From Flavobacteriaceae bacterium GSB9 (GTDB lineage: Bacteria > Bacteroidota > Bacteroidia > Flavobacteriales > Flavobacteriaceae): a stretch of 64,000 bases of DNA. The notes beneath the pieces are model-generated. The model was not told where the DNA came from. It saw only the letters and a program-made list of their open reading frames with translations, and ran no database searches. Made by a program: the position numbers and the translations under genes. Positions 9,899-19,532 of the stretch are shown here, piece after piece (the first letter of the stretch is position 1; each line of letters begins with the position of its first letter). Location: positions 1,922,001-1,986,000 of the forward strand of contig CP062007.1 of assembly GCA_022749295.1 (NCBI GenBank), written 5' to 3'.

Positions 9899-12800
9899 AT
9901 GAAAACAAAGTTTAGTGGAATTCTAACGCTATTACTAGCGTTTGTTGTGCAATTAACTTTTGCACAGGAAAAGACAATTTCAGGTACAGTTTCGGATGGT
10001 TCTGGCCTTCCCCTACCTGGAGCAACTGTCTTAATCAAAGGTACTACAACAGGTACGTCTTCAGATTTTGATGGTAATTATTCAATAAAGGCTTCCCAAG
10101 GTTCTGTCTTGGTTTTTAGCTTTGTTGGGTATACTACCAAAGAAATCCCGGTAGGAGCCTCAAATACAATTAATGTTGTTCTTCAAGAAGACGCTCAGGC
10201 ATTAGAAGAGGTTATAGTTACAGCGTTGGGTATCAAACGTAAACCTAAGGAGTTGGCTTATGCCACAACCGTAATCGAGCAAGATGCTTTGGTTCAAGCT
10301 GCACCCGTAGATCCCGTATCAGCATTGGTTGGTAAATCTTCTGGTCTAAATATTAACTTTAGTGATAATGGTGTAAAACCCAATTCCACTGTAAGGCTTA
10401 GAGCGAATTCATCTTTATCTGGAAATAATGATGCCTTAATTGTTATCGATGGTATCCCTCAGGCAGATACAGCCCTGGGAGACATCAACCCTAATGATAT
10501 TGAATCTGTAAATATCCTTAAAGGAGCTTCTTCTGTAACCTTATATGGTTCACAAGGTGCAAATGGTGCTTTAATTATTACGACCAAAAGAGGTAAAAAC
10601 AATGGAAAATTAAGTGTTTCCGTTAATTCTGCCGTTACTTTTGAAATTCTCAAATTTTTCCCTGAAACTCAAAGTCAATACGGTAGTGGTTCGAGTAACA
10701 ACTTTAATTACACGCCCGATGAAAATGAAAGTTGGGGACCAAGATATGACGGAACTTTAAGACAAGTTGGGCCGGTTTTAGCAGATGGTACTTTTCAAAT
10801 GTTGCCATATGCCCCAGTTAGAAAAGGAAGAGAAAGCTTCTTTGATACTGGTATCACTACCCAAAATGGCATTTCTTTAAGTGGTGGAGATGAAAACTCT
10901 ACCTATTTCTTTTCAGCGCAACGTGTAGATAAAACTGGTATAACACCAGGAGACAAATATTGGAGGGATAATTTCAGGTTTAATGCTACTCGAAAATATG
11001 GTAAATTAGAAACTGGTGCCTCAGTTTCTTTATTCCAAGATAAAGCAAATGTAGCTGGGCCCAGTCCTACTGACGGTAGCTTTTATAGAATCTTGTTAAA
11101 TACACCTGCTCACTATAAATTAAGTGATTACAGAGACTGGAGAAATGAGTTGTATTCAACTCCAGAAACGTATTTCAATGCGTACTTTAAGAATCCATAT
11201 CAAATTGTAGATCAAAATAGAGATATCAATTACACGAATCGTATTCAAGCTATAGCTAATTTAAAATATACTTTTAACGATTGGGTATCTGCTACTTACA
11301 ATTTAGGTGGAACGTGGTTTAATAGAGAAACCAAAAATACTCAGGAAGCATATACCTATCAACCAACATCTTATACAAGACCAAGTGATGAAGTCAATGC
11401 CGTTTTAAGTGGTATGGGAAGTAACTTTAGGTTAAACTCAGATTTATTGGTTAATATAGAAGGGCAACTATCAGATGACTTTAGTTTAAGGGTCATTCTT
11501 GGAACGCATTTAGAAGAATTTAGAAGTAATCAAATAAATATTGTTGGAAACAATCTGTTTACTAATGAAATATTTAATGTAGGCGTAAGAACTGGTGAAC
11601 TAGGGTTCAACTCAACTAACTTTGCTTCTCCTCAAACAAACTCAAGAAAAAGATTATATTCTTATCTAGGGGATGTTACTTTTGGTTTTAGGGATTATTT
11701 ATTCCTAACAGGAGCATGGAGGCAGGATACATCATCTACGCTTCCAGTGCAAAATAATACTTATGATTATTATAGTGCCGGTATTTCTTTAATTGCTACC
11801 GATGCTATAGAAGGACTTAAAGGAAATGTTCTTAACTTCTTAAAGTTAAATGCCAGTTATGCTTTGGTAGGTAATGATGCTGGTATTGGGCAGGCCAATG
11901 AAAACTTCATTGTACCAACTGGATTTCCTATGGGCACTGCTGGATTGAGAGCAACTACAGCTGCTGTTGATCCTAATTTAAGCCCAGAATTTCCGGAGTC
12001 AATAGAAGCCGGTTTTAGAGCAGAGTTCTTTAAAAGCAGGATTACACTTGATGCCAATTACTATGATGTATCCTCTACTGATCAAATTAACTCCGTAGGT
12101 ATTTCTCGTGCTTCAGGAGCAAGTTCATATCTTACTAACCTTGGAGAAATAACTAACAAAGGGATTGAAATAGATTTAAACGTTGTTCCAATACAAACTG
12201 AAAATTTCAAATGGGATGTTGGATTCACTTTCACGAAAAACGAATCAGAGGTTGTTGACTTAGGAGGGCCTGATAGATTACAGGTAGGCTTAGGGTTCCA
12301 AAATACCGCCACCATTTTCGCAAAGGTTGGTGACCCTTACCCATCGTTATTCGCTCCAGGTTATAATAGAGACCCTCAAGGAAGAATTATTGTTGAAGCC
12401 AATGGTAACCCTGCTCCAAGTTCAGAATTGATTAATCTAGGTAGCACAGTACCTGATATCATTGCAGGTGTAACTACTAAGCTAGCCTACAAAGGACTTT
12501 CGTTAAGGGCTGTGGCAGATTATAAAACTGGCCATGTATTTTACAGTACTTTGGTTGAAGCTTTGGAATTTGCAGGCTTAACCAAAAATAGTGTTTCGAC
12601 AAACAGACAACCATTTATCTTTCCTAATTCGGTTTATAATACTGGAACAGCTGAAAACCCTGTATATGTTGAAAATACTGACAGACCAACAACCGATGGT
12701 ACAAGAAACTTTTGGCAAACATCCTATAACGAAATAAAAGAAAACTACGTTGTAGATGCAACCGCTATTAAAATTAGAGAAATAGCATTAGACTACACCC

Positions 12801-13057
12801 TACCAGAAAAATTCTTATCCAAAACACCTTTTGAAGGAATTACAATTGGGTTTGTAGCAAATAACTTGATTATGTGGAGAGCAGCTGAAAATATTTATAC
12901 AGATCCTGAATTTTCAGTGAATTCTGGAGCTGGTCAAAATATTGGAATTGGAGCTACCAATAACACCCAAGTTCAAAATGGTATTACTGGTATTGGGTCT
13001 TCTTCACAAGGTCCTCCAACAGGAACTTACGGATTTAAGTTAAATGTTAAATTTTAA
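9899..13057 (+). CDS. SusC-like TonB-dependent outer-membrane transporter
   Basis: The ATG at 9899 is chosen because it begins MKTKFSGILTLLLAFVVQL...FAQ, a signal peptide; the TTG further upstream in frame adds only uncharged leader. The product is 1052 aa. Residues about 24-100 form a carboxypeptidase-regulatory-like beta domain (GLPLPGATVLIKGTTTGT). Then come a TonB-box-like EEVIVTALG (about 101-109), the plug (VVIDG-type, seen as LIVIDGIPQADTALGDI), and a 22-strand-type barrel ending in FKLNVKF. It imports oligomers that SusD captures, using TonB-ExbBD energy. The substrate cannot be told: no glycoside hydrolase lies alongside. Confidence 0.95.
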   Translation: MKTKFSGILTLLLAFVVQLTFAQEKTISGTVSDGSGLPLPGATVLIKGTTTGTSSDFDGNYSIKASQGSVLVFSFVGYTTKEIPVGASNTINVVLQEDAQALEEVIVTALGIKRKPKELAYATTVIEQDALVQAAPVDPVSALVGKSSGLNINFSDNGVKPNSTVRLRANSSLSGNNDALIVIDGIPQADTALGDINPNDIESVNILKGASSVTLYGSQGANGALIITTKRGKNNGKLSVSVNSAVTFEILKFFPETQSQYGSGSSNNFNYTPDENESWGPRYDGTLRQVGPVLADGTFQMLPYAPVRKGRESFFDTGITTQNGISLSGGDENSTYFFSAQRVDKTGITPGDKYWRDNFRFNATRKYGKLETGASVSLFQDKANVAGPSPTDGSFYRILLNTPAHYKLSDYRDWRNELYSTPETYFNAYFKNPYQIVDQNRDINYTNRIQAIANLKYTFNDWVSATYNLGGTWFNRETKNTQEAYTYQPTSYTRPSDEVNAVLSGMGSNFRLNSDLLVNIEGQLSDDFSLRVILGTHLEEFRSNQINIVGNNLFTNEIFNVGVRTGELGFNSTNFASPQTNSRKRLYSYLGDVTFGFRDYLFLTGAWRQDTSSTLPVQNNTYDYYSAGISLIATDAIEGLKGNVLNFLKLNASYALVGNDAGIGQANENFIVPTGFPMGTAGLRATTAAVDPNLSPEFPESIEAGFRAEFFKSRITLDANYYDVSSTDQINSVGISRASGASSYLTNLGEITNKGIEIDLNVVPIQTENFKWDVGFTFTKNESEVVDLGGPDRLQVGLGFQNTATIFAKVGDPYPSLFAPGYNRDPQGRIIVEANGNPAPSSELINLGSTVPDIIAGVTTKLAYKGLSLRAVADYKTGHVFYSTLVEALEFAGLTKNSVSTNRQPFIFPNSVYNTGTAENPVYVENTDRPTTDGTRNFWQTSYNEIKENYVVDATAIKIREIALDYTLPEKFLSKTPFEGITIGFVANNLIMWRAAENIYTDPEFSVNSGAGQNIGIGATNNTQVQNGITGIGSSSQGPPTGTYGFKLNVKF

Positions 13058-13068
13058 AAAAATTGAAA

Positions 13069-14577
13069 ATGAAAAATATAAAAAATCTTATTCTGCTATC
13101 GATATTGATGCTTTCCGTATCGTGTAGTGAGAGTTACTTAGATGTAAATCAAAGTTCTGCAAGTCCATCCTCTGGTACTCCAGACTTATTATTACCAGCA
13201 GCTCTAAAAAACTCTGCTGACATGCTTTGGAATGCTGACGTACTTAATGGATCTGGGGATTCTTTTAACTTAATTGGAGGTATTCATGCAGGGGTAATTT
13301 CAGATTCAGGTGACCGAGTATGGTATGAACCTGAACAACAATATTTGATTATCAACACGACCTATCAGAGAATATGGAATAATACATACACGCTTACCTT
13401 AATGAATTATGACATAATTGAGAACTTTGAAGGAGACACATGGGACTATTATAAAGCCATTGCAAAAATCATGAAATCCTTCCATTTTGCTATGCTCGTT
13501 GATACTTATGGTGACATTCCATATACGGAAGCCTTTGGAAGAGGTAGTCTTACAGAGCCAGCTTATGATGATGACCAAGACGTTTACAATGCCATTTATA
13601 ATGAGCTAAACGTTGCCATAAACATGATTGATGATGCTCCCAATGGGACTTTTGACCCACTAGAAAATGATGCCATGTTTCAAGGTAATATGTTGCGTTG
13701 GCAGCAATTTGCCAACACCTTAAAATTAAGGATGTTGTTGCGACAAGTAAATACTGGTGAAAATTTATCGGCAAAGTTTAACGAGATAGACAATAACGGT
13801 ATTGGCTTCTTAAACGGTACTGCGTCCATTAATCCTGGATATTCAGATAATAATGAAAAACAAAATCCTTTCTACACCGTATTTGGTTTAATTCCGGGGG
13901 GTGGTGCACCTGCAAGAAACAATGAAGCTACTCGTGGAAATGAATTTTATGTAAACTTTTTAAAGGATAACAGTGATGATAGACTATCAAGACTTTTTGA
14001 ACCAGCTGAAAGTGATGGTGAGTTTCGCGGTGTACCACAAAACGTTTATACTAATGATTATAGAACAACCGCTACATCACAATTGGGTCCAGGCCTTTTG
14101 AAAGGAAGTGACCAACAATTATTTGTTATGGCTGGCTCAGAATCATTATTCCTTCAGGCCGAAGCCGCTCAAAGAGGTTACATATCTGGTGACGCCGGAG
14201 CCCTTTACAGAGCAGGAATTGCTGCTTCTTTTGCTGAATTAGGTGTTGAAGACGCTGCAACAGCTGCCGCCGCATATGAAGCTGGCGGGTTCAGCCCACT
14301 AGTTGGATGGGATTTAGCAGTAGCCGAAGGTAAAGAGATTGAAGCTATTATAACCCAAAAGTGGGTGGCTTTAGGATTTATTTCTGGTTTTGAAGTATGG
14401 ATGGATCGTGTTAGAACAAATTTCCCGTCTGACATTCCGATTCCACAAGGTGCTCGTAATACTACTTTCCCTTCAAATTTATTGTACCCAGAAACTGAAA
14501 CGGCTACGAACCCAGACAATGTACCCTCTCAAACATCTAGTGCCGCATTTGACAGGCATACATTTTGGATGCAGTAA
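13069..14577 (+). CDS. SusD/RagB-type nutrient-binding outer-membrane lipoprotein
   Basis: The ATG at 13069 gives a lipoprotein signal MKNIKNLILLSILMLSVSC with Cys19; the in-frame TTG at 13063 is dismissed. The 502-aa protein has SusD features such as the YLDVNQSS start, DTYGDIPYTEAFG, the TPR-like helices around QQFANTLKLRMLLRQVN, and a C-terminal ALGFISGFEVWMDRVRT. This resembles the SusD-like subfamily that often pairs with peptide or unusual glycan transporters. It forms the lid of the SusC barrel. It lies 11 nt after susC, in one operon with it and the two lipoproteins that follow. Confidence 0.93.
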   Translation: MKNIKNLILLSILMLSVSCSESYLDVNQSSASPSSGTPDLLLPAALKNSADMLWNADVLNGSGDSFNLIGGIHAGVISDSGDRVWYEPEQQYLIINTTYQRIWNNTYTLTLMNYDIIENFEGDTWDYYKAIAKIMKSFHFAMLVDTYGDIPYTEAFGRGSLTEPAYDDDQDVYNAIYNELNVAINMIDDAPNGTFDPLENDAMFQGNMLRWQQFANTLKLRMLLRQVNTGENLSAKFNEIDNNGIGFLNGTASINPGYSDNNEKQNPFYTVFGLIPGGGAPARNNEATRGNEFYVNFLKDNSDDRLSRLFEPAESDGEFRGVPQNVYTNDYRTTATSQLGPGLLKGSDQQLFVMAGSESLFLQAEAAQRGYISGDAGALYRAGIAASFAELGVEDAATAAAAYEAGGFSPLVGWDLAVAEGKEIEAIITQKWVALGFISGFEVWMDRVRTNFPSDIPIPQGARNTTFPSNLLYPETETATNPDNVPSQTSSAAFDRHTFWMQ

Positions 14578-14603
14578 TAATAATAATTTAAAAATATATC
14601 AAT

Positions 14604-15443
14604 ATGAAAAATATAATCAAATCCATTACATTACTTATTGTTATGGGGTTATCTGTTACTTCATGTTTGCTCGATGATACAAATCTAGCAGATTCATTTA
14701 ACGATGGACCAAACTTTACTAGTTTTTCTAATTTAAACCAGACAGTAAGTGCCGTAGCTGATGGTAACATCGTTACAGCTAATGTAAATATTGAACTCCA
14801 AGGCCCTACACTAGTCGGGTTTTCTGAAGACGTTGCTCTTACTATTGCGGTTGATGCAGCCAATACAACAGCTGTTGAAGGTGTTCATTACACCCTTAAC
14901 TCAACTTCATTAACATTAACGAAAGCAAATAATTATATTGGAACTATTCCAGTTAGTATTATTACTGATGGCATAGAACCTCCTCTGGCCGTTGCACCTG
15001 AATTAACACTTGAATTCACCGATGCTAATGGTACAAATGTTATTTCTAGCGGAAAATCTACTACCTTAACGATTATTTATCAGTGTTTTGCTGATTTATC
15101 AGGAACCTATCTAGTAACCAATGACGGTTGTGATAATGGTAGCATTGGTACAATGACAACCATTACTCAAAATGCAGATGGCTCTTGGTTTCTCGGAATT
15201 GGAGATGGAGGTTTCTTAGGTTATAGTTGCACCGCAAACGGTGGATTAAACAATTTTGCAAATATAGTAGAATTATGTGGCGAAATCATACCCACTGATG
15301 ATTTGGAATATGGTTTCTTGGATTTAGGTACTATTCTTGGTGGCACATGGGATGCTGAAAACGGTATACTTACCATGCAACACAGACAAACTTTTACAGG
15401 CAATTGGGCTGGCTCATGGACCTCAACCTATGTAAGACAATAA
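14604..15443 (+). CDS. Surface-type lipoprotein in the SusCD operon, Calx-beta-like domain
   Basis: This 279-aa protein has the lipoprotein signal MKNIIKSITLLIVMGLSVTSC with lipobox Cys at about residue 21. Residues about 45-165 resemble a Calx-beta or SusE-type Ig-like domain (EDVALTIAVDAANTTAVEGVHY). The C-terminal ~110 residues include several Cys and Gly-rich strands (GDGGFLGYSC). Position after SusD suggests an accessory glycan- or peptide-binding subunit like SusE/SusF, but there is no direct sequence proof. The frame overlaps nothing; the next gene starts 23 nt later. Confidence 0.7.
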   Translation: MKNIIKSITLLIVMGLSVTSCLLDDTNLADSFNDGPNFTSFSNLNQTVSAVADGNIVTANVNIELQGPTLVGFSEDVALTIAVDAANTTAVEGVHYTLNSTSLTLTKANNYIGTIPVSIITDGIEPPLAVAPELTLEFTDANGTNVISSGKSTTLTIIYQCFADLSGTYLVTNDGCDNGSIGTMTTITQNADGSWFLGIGDGGFLGYSCTANGGLNNFANIVELCGEIIPTDDLEYGFLDLGTILGGTWDAENGILTMQHRQTFTGNWAGSWTSTYVRQ

Positions 15444-15466
15444 GTTTAACTTTAAAAATTAACGAA

Positions 15467-16351
15467 ATGAAAAAAATTAAAAATATATTACTTTTTGTTT
15501 TACTTATAGGTGTTGCTTATGGTTGTGACGATTATGATGTGGACCCAGTGATTGACCAAAGTGCCAAACCAGTTGTTACGGCAACCATATCTTCATCTAG
15601 TATCAGTGAAAGTGATTCACCTACTGTTACTATTACCATTAACATGGATAAACCGATAAAAACAACAACAACATTTATCGCTACACAAGTAGGTGGCTCA
15701 GCTTCCGCTAACGACTTTTCCGTGGGCTCTGCTGTAGTACCAGCTTATCAAACTTCTACCACCATGGAAGTTAACATTAATGATGATATAATCGTAGAAG
15801 ATCCTGAATCTGTAGAATTAGAAATTACGCCTGCTGCTGTTCCTGATTTATATGAAGTTTTGGGAACCCCAACCGTTTCATTGACTATTGAAAACTCAAC
15901 TTCTGACGATTTTGTCTTCAAGATGGATTGGGATGGTACCTACTTCGATGATGGAGGTGGCGAACACCATTTTTGTGACTACGATTTAGATTTAGAGATT
16001 TATTCAGCTGATTTTAACGATTTGTTAGCCGCTAGCTATAGTAGCTGTCCTGAAGAAATCAGATTATCACCAGGAGACTTACCTGATGGTGACTATTGGT
16101 TAGTGCCTAGTTTTTGGGAAGCTACTGGAGTGCCTCCAGCAAGCAAACAAAACATACCTGCAATGGTTACTTTTGCAAAACCTGGGGTAGCTCTCGAAAA
16201 TGTTGACTTATCAAACGTTTGGAATACAGAAGATGGTGGTCAGCAGGACGGAAACTCTGATGCTTATTTAGTAAAGTATATACTAACAATTTCTGGAAGC
16301 GATTATACTGTAACAGATTCAGATTCTGGAACGGTTGTTTTCCAAAACTAA
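15467..16351 (+). CDS. Second accessory lipoprotein of the SusCD operon
   Basis: The ATG at 15467 is preferred because it yields MKKIKNILLFVLLIGVAYGC, a clear lipoprotein signal; upstream in-frame starts fall in the previous gene. The 294-aa protein has a Calx-beta-like domain (about residues 35-130: SISESDSPTVTITINMDKP, then DDIIVEDPESVELEI). A C-terminal ~160-aa acidic domain follows with paired Cys (HFCDYDLDLEI, SSCPEEI). The Asp-rich loops could bind calcium. It is probably a surface ligand-binding partner of the transporter. The operon ends with the hairpin at 16392. Confidence 0.68.
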   Translation: MKKIKNILLFVLLIGVAYGCDDYDVDPVIDQSAKPVVTATISSSSISESDSPTVTITINMDKPIKTTTTFIATQVGGSASANDFSVGSAVVPAYQTSTTMEVNINDDIIVEDPESVELEITPAAVPDLYEVLGTPTVSLTIENSTSDDFVFKMDWDGTYFDDGGGEHHFCDYDLDLEIYSADFNDLLAASYSSCPEEIRLSPGDLPDGDYWLVPSFWEATGVPPASKQNIPAMVTFAKPGVALENVDLSNVWNTEDGGQQDGNSDAYLVKYILTISGSDYTVTDSDSGTVVFQN

Positions 16352-16391
16352 CACAAGTCTTTTTAACTAGTAATTTTACTTTTTAAACTAT

Positions 16392-16423
16392 AAAAAAACC
16401 ACTCTTTAGAGAGTGGTTTTTTT
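16392..16423. terminator. Bidirectional intrinsic terminator after the SusCD operon
   Basis: AAAAAAACCACTCT (16392-16405) pairs perfectly with AGAGTGGTTTTTTT (16410-16423) around a TTAG loop. The GC-rich inner stem with flanking A and T runs works in either direction. It ends the lipoprotein transcript only 14 nt before the rlmB start, so the rlmB promoter must overlap it. Confidence 0.85.
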
Positions 16424-16436
16424 ATACCTTTACACC

Positions 16437-17171
16437 ATGCAAAAGCTAACACAAATTTTTGGAACAAGAGCTATAATTGAAGCTATTAATGCTGGAGAGA
16501 CTATTGATAAAGTTTTTCTTCAAAAAGGTTTAAAAAGTGACTTATTTAGTGAACTTGAGTCACTAATAAACAAAAAAGGCATAAACAAATCCTATGTTCC
16601 TGTTGAAAAGCTTAATAAGTTAACCAAAGGCAACCACCAAGGTGCCGTGGCGCAAATATCGCCAATTGCTTTCCATAACATGGAAGAACTGATTTTACAA
16701 GTTATGGAATCGGGCAAAACACCATTGTTTTTATTATTAGATCAACTAAGTGATGTTCGAAATTTTGGAGCCATAATAAGAACTGCTGAATGTACTGGTG
16801 TGGATGGTATAATTATTCAAAAAAAAGGAGCAGCACCAATTAATGGCGACACCATAAAAACAAGTGCAGGGGCTATTTTTAATGTTCCTATTTGTAAAGT
16901 AGACCACATTAAAGATGCTGTTTTTTACATGCAGGCTTCTGGAGTAAAAGTTATAGCTGCAACCGAAAAAACCAATGACACCATTTATGATGTTTCATTT
17001 ACCGAACCCTGTGCCATTATAATGGGCTCTGAAGGCAGAGGTATTAACCCCTCAACATTAAAAGTAGTTGACGCCAAAGCAAAACTACCATTAATGGGCG
17101 ATATTGAATCGTTGAATGTATCGGTGGCTTGTGGGGCTTTTTTATATGAGGCCCTTAGGCAACGTCGCTAA
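16437..17171 (+). CDS. rlmB: TrmH/RlmB-family 23S rRNA 2'-O-ribose methyltransferase
   Basis: Start at ATG 16437 gives MQKLTQIFGTRAIIEAI, the normal N-terminal substrate-binding domain. The upstream GTG lies inside the terminator stem. The 244-aa SPOUT enzyme has motif 1 DQLSDVRNFGAIIRTAEC (about 102-119), motif 2 IIMGSEGRGI and motif 3 LPLMGDIESLNVSVACG, which form the knotted SAM site. RlmB methylates G2251 in the peptidyl-transferase loop. A -7-like TACCTTTA lies at 16425-16432. The 3' end overlaps the convergent rhomboid gene by 4 nt. Confidence 0.9.
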   Translation: MQKLTQIFGTRAIIEAINAGETIDKVFLQKGLKSDLFSELESLINKKGINKSYVPVEKLNKLTKGNHQGAVAQISPIAFHNMEELILQVMESGKTPLFLLLDQLSDVRNFGAIIRTAECTGVDGIIIQKKGAAPINGDTIKTSAGAIFNVPICKVDHIKDAVFYMQASGVKVIAATEKTNDTIYDVSFTEPCAIIMGSEGRGINPSTLKVVDAKAKLPLMGDIESLNVSVACGAFLYEALRQRR

Positions 17172-17890
17172 TTAGTATCGTTTTCCTTAAAATCATACTT
17201 TATTTTAAGCGGCTCTTTATCAACCTCTTTGGTTTCTATAAAATTTCCCTCTTCATCAAAATGCTTTAGAAAAGGATCGTCGTCTTCATCATAAGTATCT
17301 TCCTCCCATTCATATTTTTTGGGTTTGGCTATTTGTTTTTTAAAAATTAATGCAAATAAAAAACCCGTAATTAAACCTGCTAAATGGCCTTCCCAAGATA
17401 TACCTTCTTTAATAGGCATGGTATACCAAATCATACTTCCGTAGAGAAAAACAACTAAGAGCGATAAAGCAATAAGTCGAAAATGCTTAGCAAACACGCC
17501 CTTAAAAAAGGTAAAGCTCACCAATACATAGATGAGTCCGCTGGCTCCAATATGATACGATGAACGCCCAACACACCACGTTAACAACCCCGATAATAGG
17601 ATTCCATAAAACAATACTTTCCAAGCAATTGGCCGATAGAAATAAAATAAAGCGGCAGAAAGCACAAACAGAGGTATCGTATTATGGTAAATATGCTGAA
17701 TGTCACCATGAATAAAAGGACTTAGTACAATACCACGTAAGCCCTTTAAAGTTTGTGGGTAAATACCATATTTACTAAAATTATAACCAAAGCGAACCTC
17801 AAACCAGAACACCAACCAAATAATCAGCACAAAAAAAATAGGGTAAGCAATGACGCCTGTTGAAAATTTGAATTGTTCGTGTGATTTCAT
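17168..17890 (-). CDS. Rhomboid-family intramembrane serine protease
   Basis: The 240-aa membrane protein has six predicted helices between residues 10 and 185. The catalytic dyad is Ser117 in GASGLIY and His169 in WEGHLAG, and HGDIQHIYHN (61-70) supplies the His/Asn oxyanion region. An unusual acidic cytosolic tail of about 55 residues (YEWEEDTYDEDDDP...) follows. Rhomboids cleave transmembrane substrates within the bilayer; the substrate here is unknown. It converges on rlmB, with the last 4 nt shared. Confidence 0.9.
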   Translation of the reverse strand: MKSHEQFKFSTGVIAYPIFFVLIIWLVFWFEVRFGYNFSKYGIYPQTLKGLRGIVLSPFIHGDIQHIYHNTIPLFVLSAALFYFYRPIAWKVLFYGILLSGLLTWCVGRSSYHIGASGLIYVLVSFTFFKGVFAKHFRLIALSLLVVFLYGSMIWYTMPIKEGISWEGHLAGLITGFLFALIFKKQIAKPKKYEWEEDTYDEDDDPFLKHFDEEGNFIETKEVDKEPLKIKYDFKENDTN

Positions 17891-17952
17891 AAAACTAAAG
17901 ATAGCAAATTGTAATCCAACTTTTGTTATATGCTAAATTGGCAGTTTGTACC

Positions 17953-18046
17953 GCGTGAGGGATTGGAGCGGAAATCCTTTTTATGAGGTACGAATAAAAA
18001 GATTGTAGCGTAAAGCCCATCCCCGATTTTTATTGGGGGCACGCCC
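17953..18046 (+). repeat. Dispersed ~95-bp repeat, copy left of rarA
   Basis: This intergenic block begins GCGTGAGGGATTGGAGCGGA and ends with GGGGGCACGCCC. Inside are the complementary segments CTTTTTAT and ATAAAAAG, plus a CCCC/GGGG pair. The pattern is familiar from many flavobacterial intergenic regions. A diverged copy in opposite orientation lies on the other side of rarA at 19375-19469. Confidence 0.6.
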
Positions 18047-18080
18047 AAAAACTTAAAAAAATTACTTTAATTTTACACTT

Positions 18081-19364
18081 ATGAACGCAAACGAGCCCTT
18101 AGCTGAACGATTACGCCCAAAAACATTAGACGATTACGTGAGCCAGACCCATTTGGTTGGACAAGGTGGCGCATTAACACTGCACATAAAACAAGGGCTC
18201 ATTCCGTCCATGATTTTCTGGGGTCCTCCGGGCATAGGAAAAACCACGTTGGCCAATATTATCGCTACAGAATCCAAACGCCCGTTTTATACGCTTAGTG
18301 CTATAAATTCTGGAGTTAAAGATGTAAGAGATATTATTGAAAAAGCCAAAAAAAGCGGCGGTTTGTTTACTACCAAAAACCCTATTTTATTCATCGATGA
18401 AATTCATAGGTTTAGTAAATCGCAACAAGACTCGCTGCTGCAAGCCGTTGAAAAGGGTTGGATTACACTAATTGGCGCCACTACCGAAAACCCCAGTTTT
18501 GAGGTGATTTCTGCGTTGCTTTCACGCTGTCAAGTTTATATATTAAATGCTTTTGAAAAAGCCGATTTAGAACAGTTGTTACATCGAGCCATTGAAAAAG
18601 ATGAGTTCCTTTCTAAAAAAAACATTACCCTAAAAGAAACTAACGCACTCATAAAACTGTCTGGAGGCGATGCCCGTAAATTGCTGAATATTTTTGAATT
18701 GATCGTCAATTCTTTCGATACTAAAAAGGTAGTTATTACCGATGATACCGTCCTACAGCGTGTTCAAAACAACACGGTACGCTACGACAAAACCGGAGAA
18801 CAGCACTACGACATTATATCGGCTTTTATAAAATCCATTCGTGGTAGCGACCCCAATGCAGCCGTGTATTGGCTCGCACGAATGATTGAAGGTGGCGAAG
18901 ATGTTAAATTCATTGCACGGCGCCTGCTCATATCGGCCAGTGAAGACATCGGCAATGCCAACCCAACTGCTTTGGTTATTGCCAACAACACGTTTCAGGC
19001 CGTTAGCACCATAGGCTATCCAGAATCTAGAATTATTTTAAGCCAATGTGCCACATATTTGGCCTGCTCGCCAAAAAGCAACGCCGCTTACCAAGCTATT
19101 GGCAACGCACAACAACTAGTAAAACAAACAGGCGATTTAAGTGTCCCATTAGATATTAGAAACGCCCCTACCAAACTCATGAAAGAACTAGGCTATGGCG
19201 ATAATTACAAATACGCCCATAACTACGAAAATAATTTTGCCACCCAAGAGTTTATGCCAGACGCCATTAAAAACACCAAACTTTACGAACCTGGAAACAA
19301 TGCGCGCGAAAATGCACATCGCGAATTTTTAAAACAACGTTGGAAAGATAAATACAACTATTAA
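18081..19364 (+). CDS. rarA: Replication-associated recombination ATPase RarA/MgsA
   Basis: The 427-aa AAA+ protein has Walker A GPPGIGKTTLA (about 48-58), Walker B ILFIDEIHRF (about 107-116), sensor 1 GATTENPSFEV and an arginine finger in LLSRCQVY. The C-terminal MgsA tetramerisation domain follows (SIRGSDPNAAVYWLARM, DIRNAPTKLMKELGYG). RarA acts at stalled replication forks together with SSB and RecA. It is flanked by inverted copies of a dispersed repeat and seems monocistronic. Confidence 0.95.
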   Translation: MNANEPLAERLRPKTLDDYVSQTHLVGQGGALTLHIKQGLIPSMIFWGPPGIGKTTLANIIATESKRPFYTLSAINSGVKDVRDIIEKAKKSGGLFTTKNPILFIDEIHRFSKSQQDSLLQAVEKGWITLIGATTENPSFEVISALLSRCQVYILNAFEKADLEQLLHRAIEKDEFLSKKNITLKETNALIKLSGGDARKLLNIFELIVNSFDTKKVVITDDTVLQRVQNNTVRYDKTGEQHYDIISAFIKSIRGSDPNAAVYWLARMIEGGEDVKFIARRLLISASEDIGNANPTALVIANNTFQAVSTIGYPESRIILSQCATYLACSPKSNAAYQAIGNAQQLVKQTGDLSVPLDIRNAPTKLMKELGYGDNYKYAHNYENNFATQEFMPDAIKNTKLYEPGNNARENAHREFLKQRWKDKYNY

Positions 19365-19374
19365 TTTTTTATTT

Positions 19375-19469
19375 GGGCGCTACCGCAAGGGTCGGGCTTT
19401 TCATTGCAAGTCCCCGCTTCCCCGATAGCTATCGGGTCACTGTGGGCTTTCCATTTCAATCCTTAGCGC
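19375..19469 (-). repeat. Dispersed ~95-bp repeat, inverted copy right of rarA
   Basis: Read on the minus strand it starts GCGCTAAGGATTGAAATGGA and ends with GGTAGCGCCC, matching the block at 17953-18046 at both ends and in length. Its centre has a perfect 16-bp palindrome CCCGATAGCTATCGGG (19421-19436) in place of the other copy's AT-rich arms. The middle has therefore diverged while the ends are kept. Confidence 0.6.
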
Positions 19470-19532
19470 AAACCCGAACTTAATAACAGCATTGGAATAA
19501 TTTTTGATTAAATTTACCATAAAACTACCGCT

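Noticed and set aside
18081-19364. rarA with flanking inverted repeats as a transposon-like unit
   Set aside because: There is no transposase, no target-site duplication was seen, and rarA is a normal housekeeping gene; the flanking repeats are reported without that claim.
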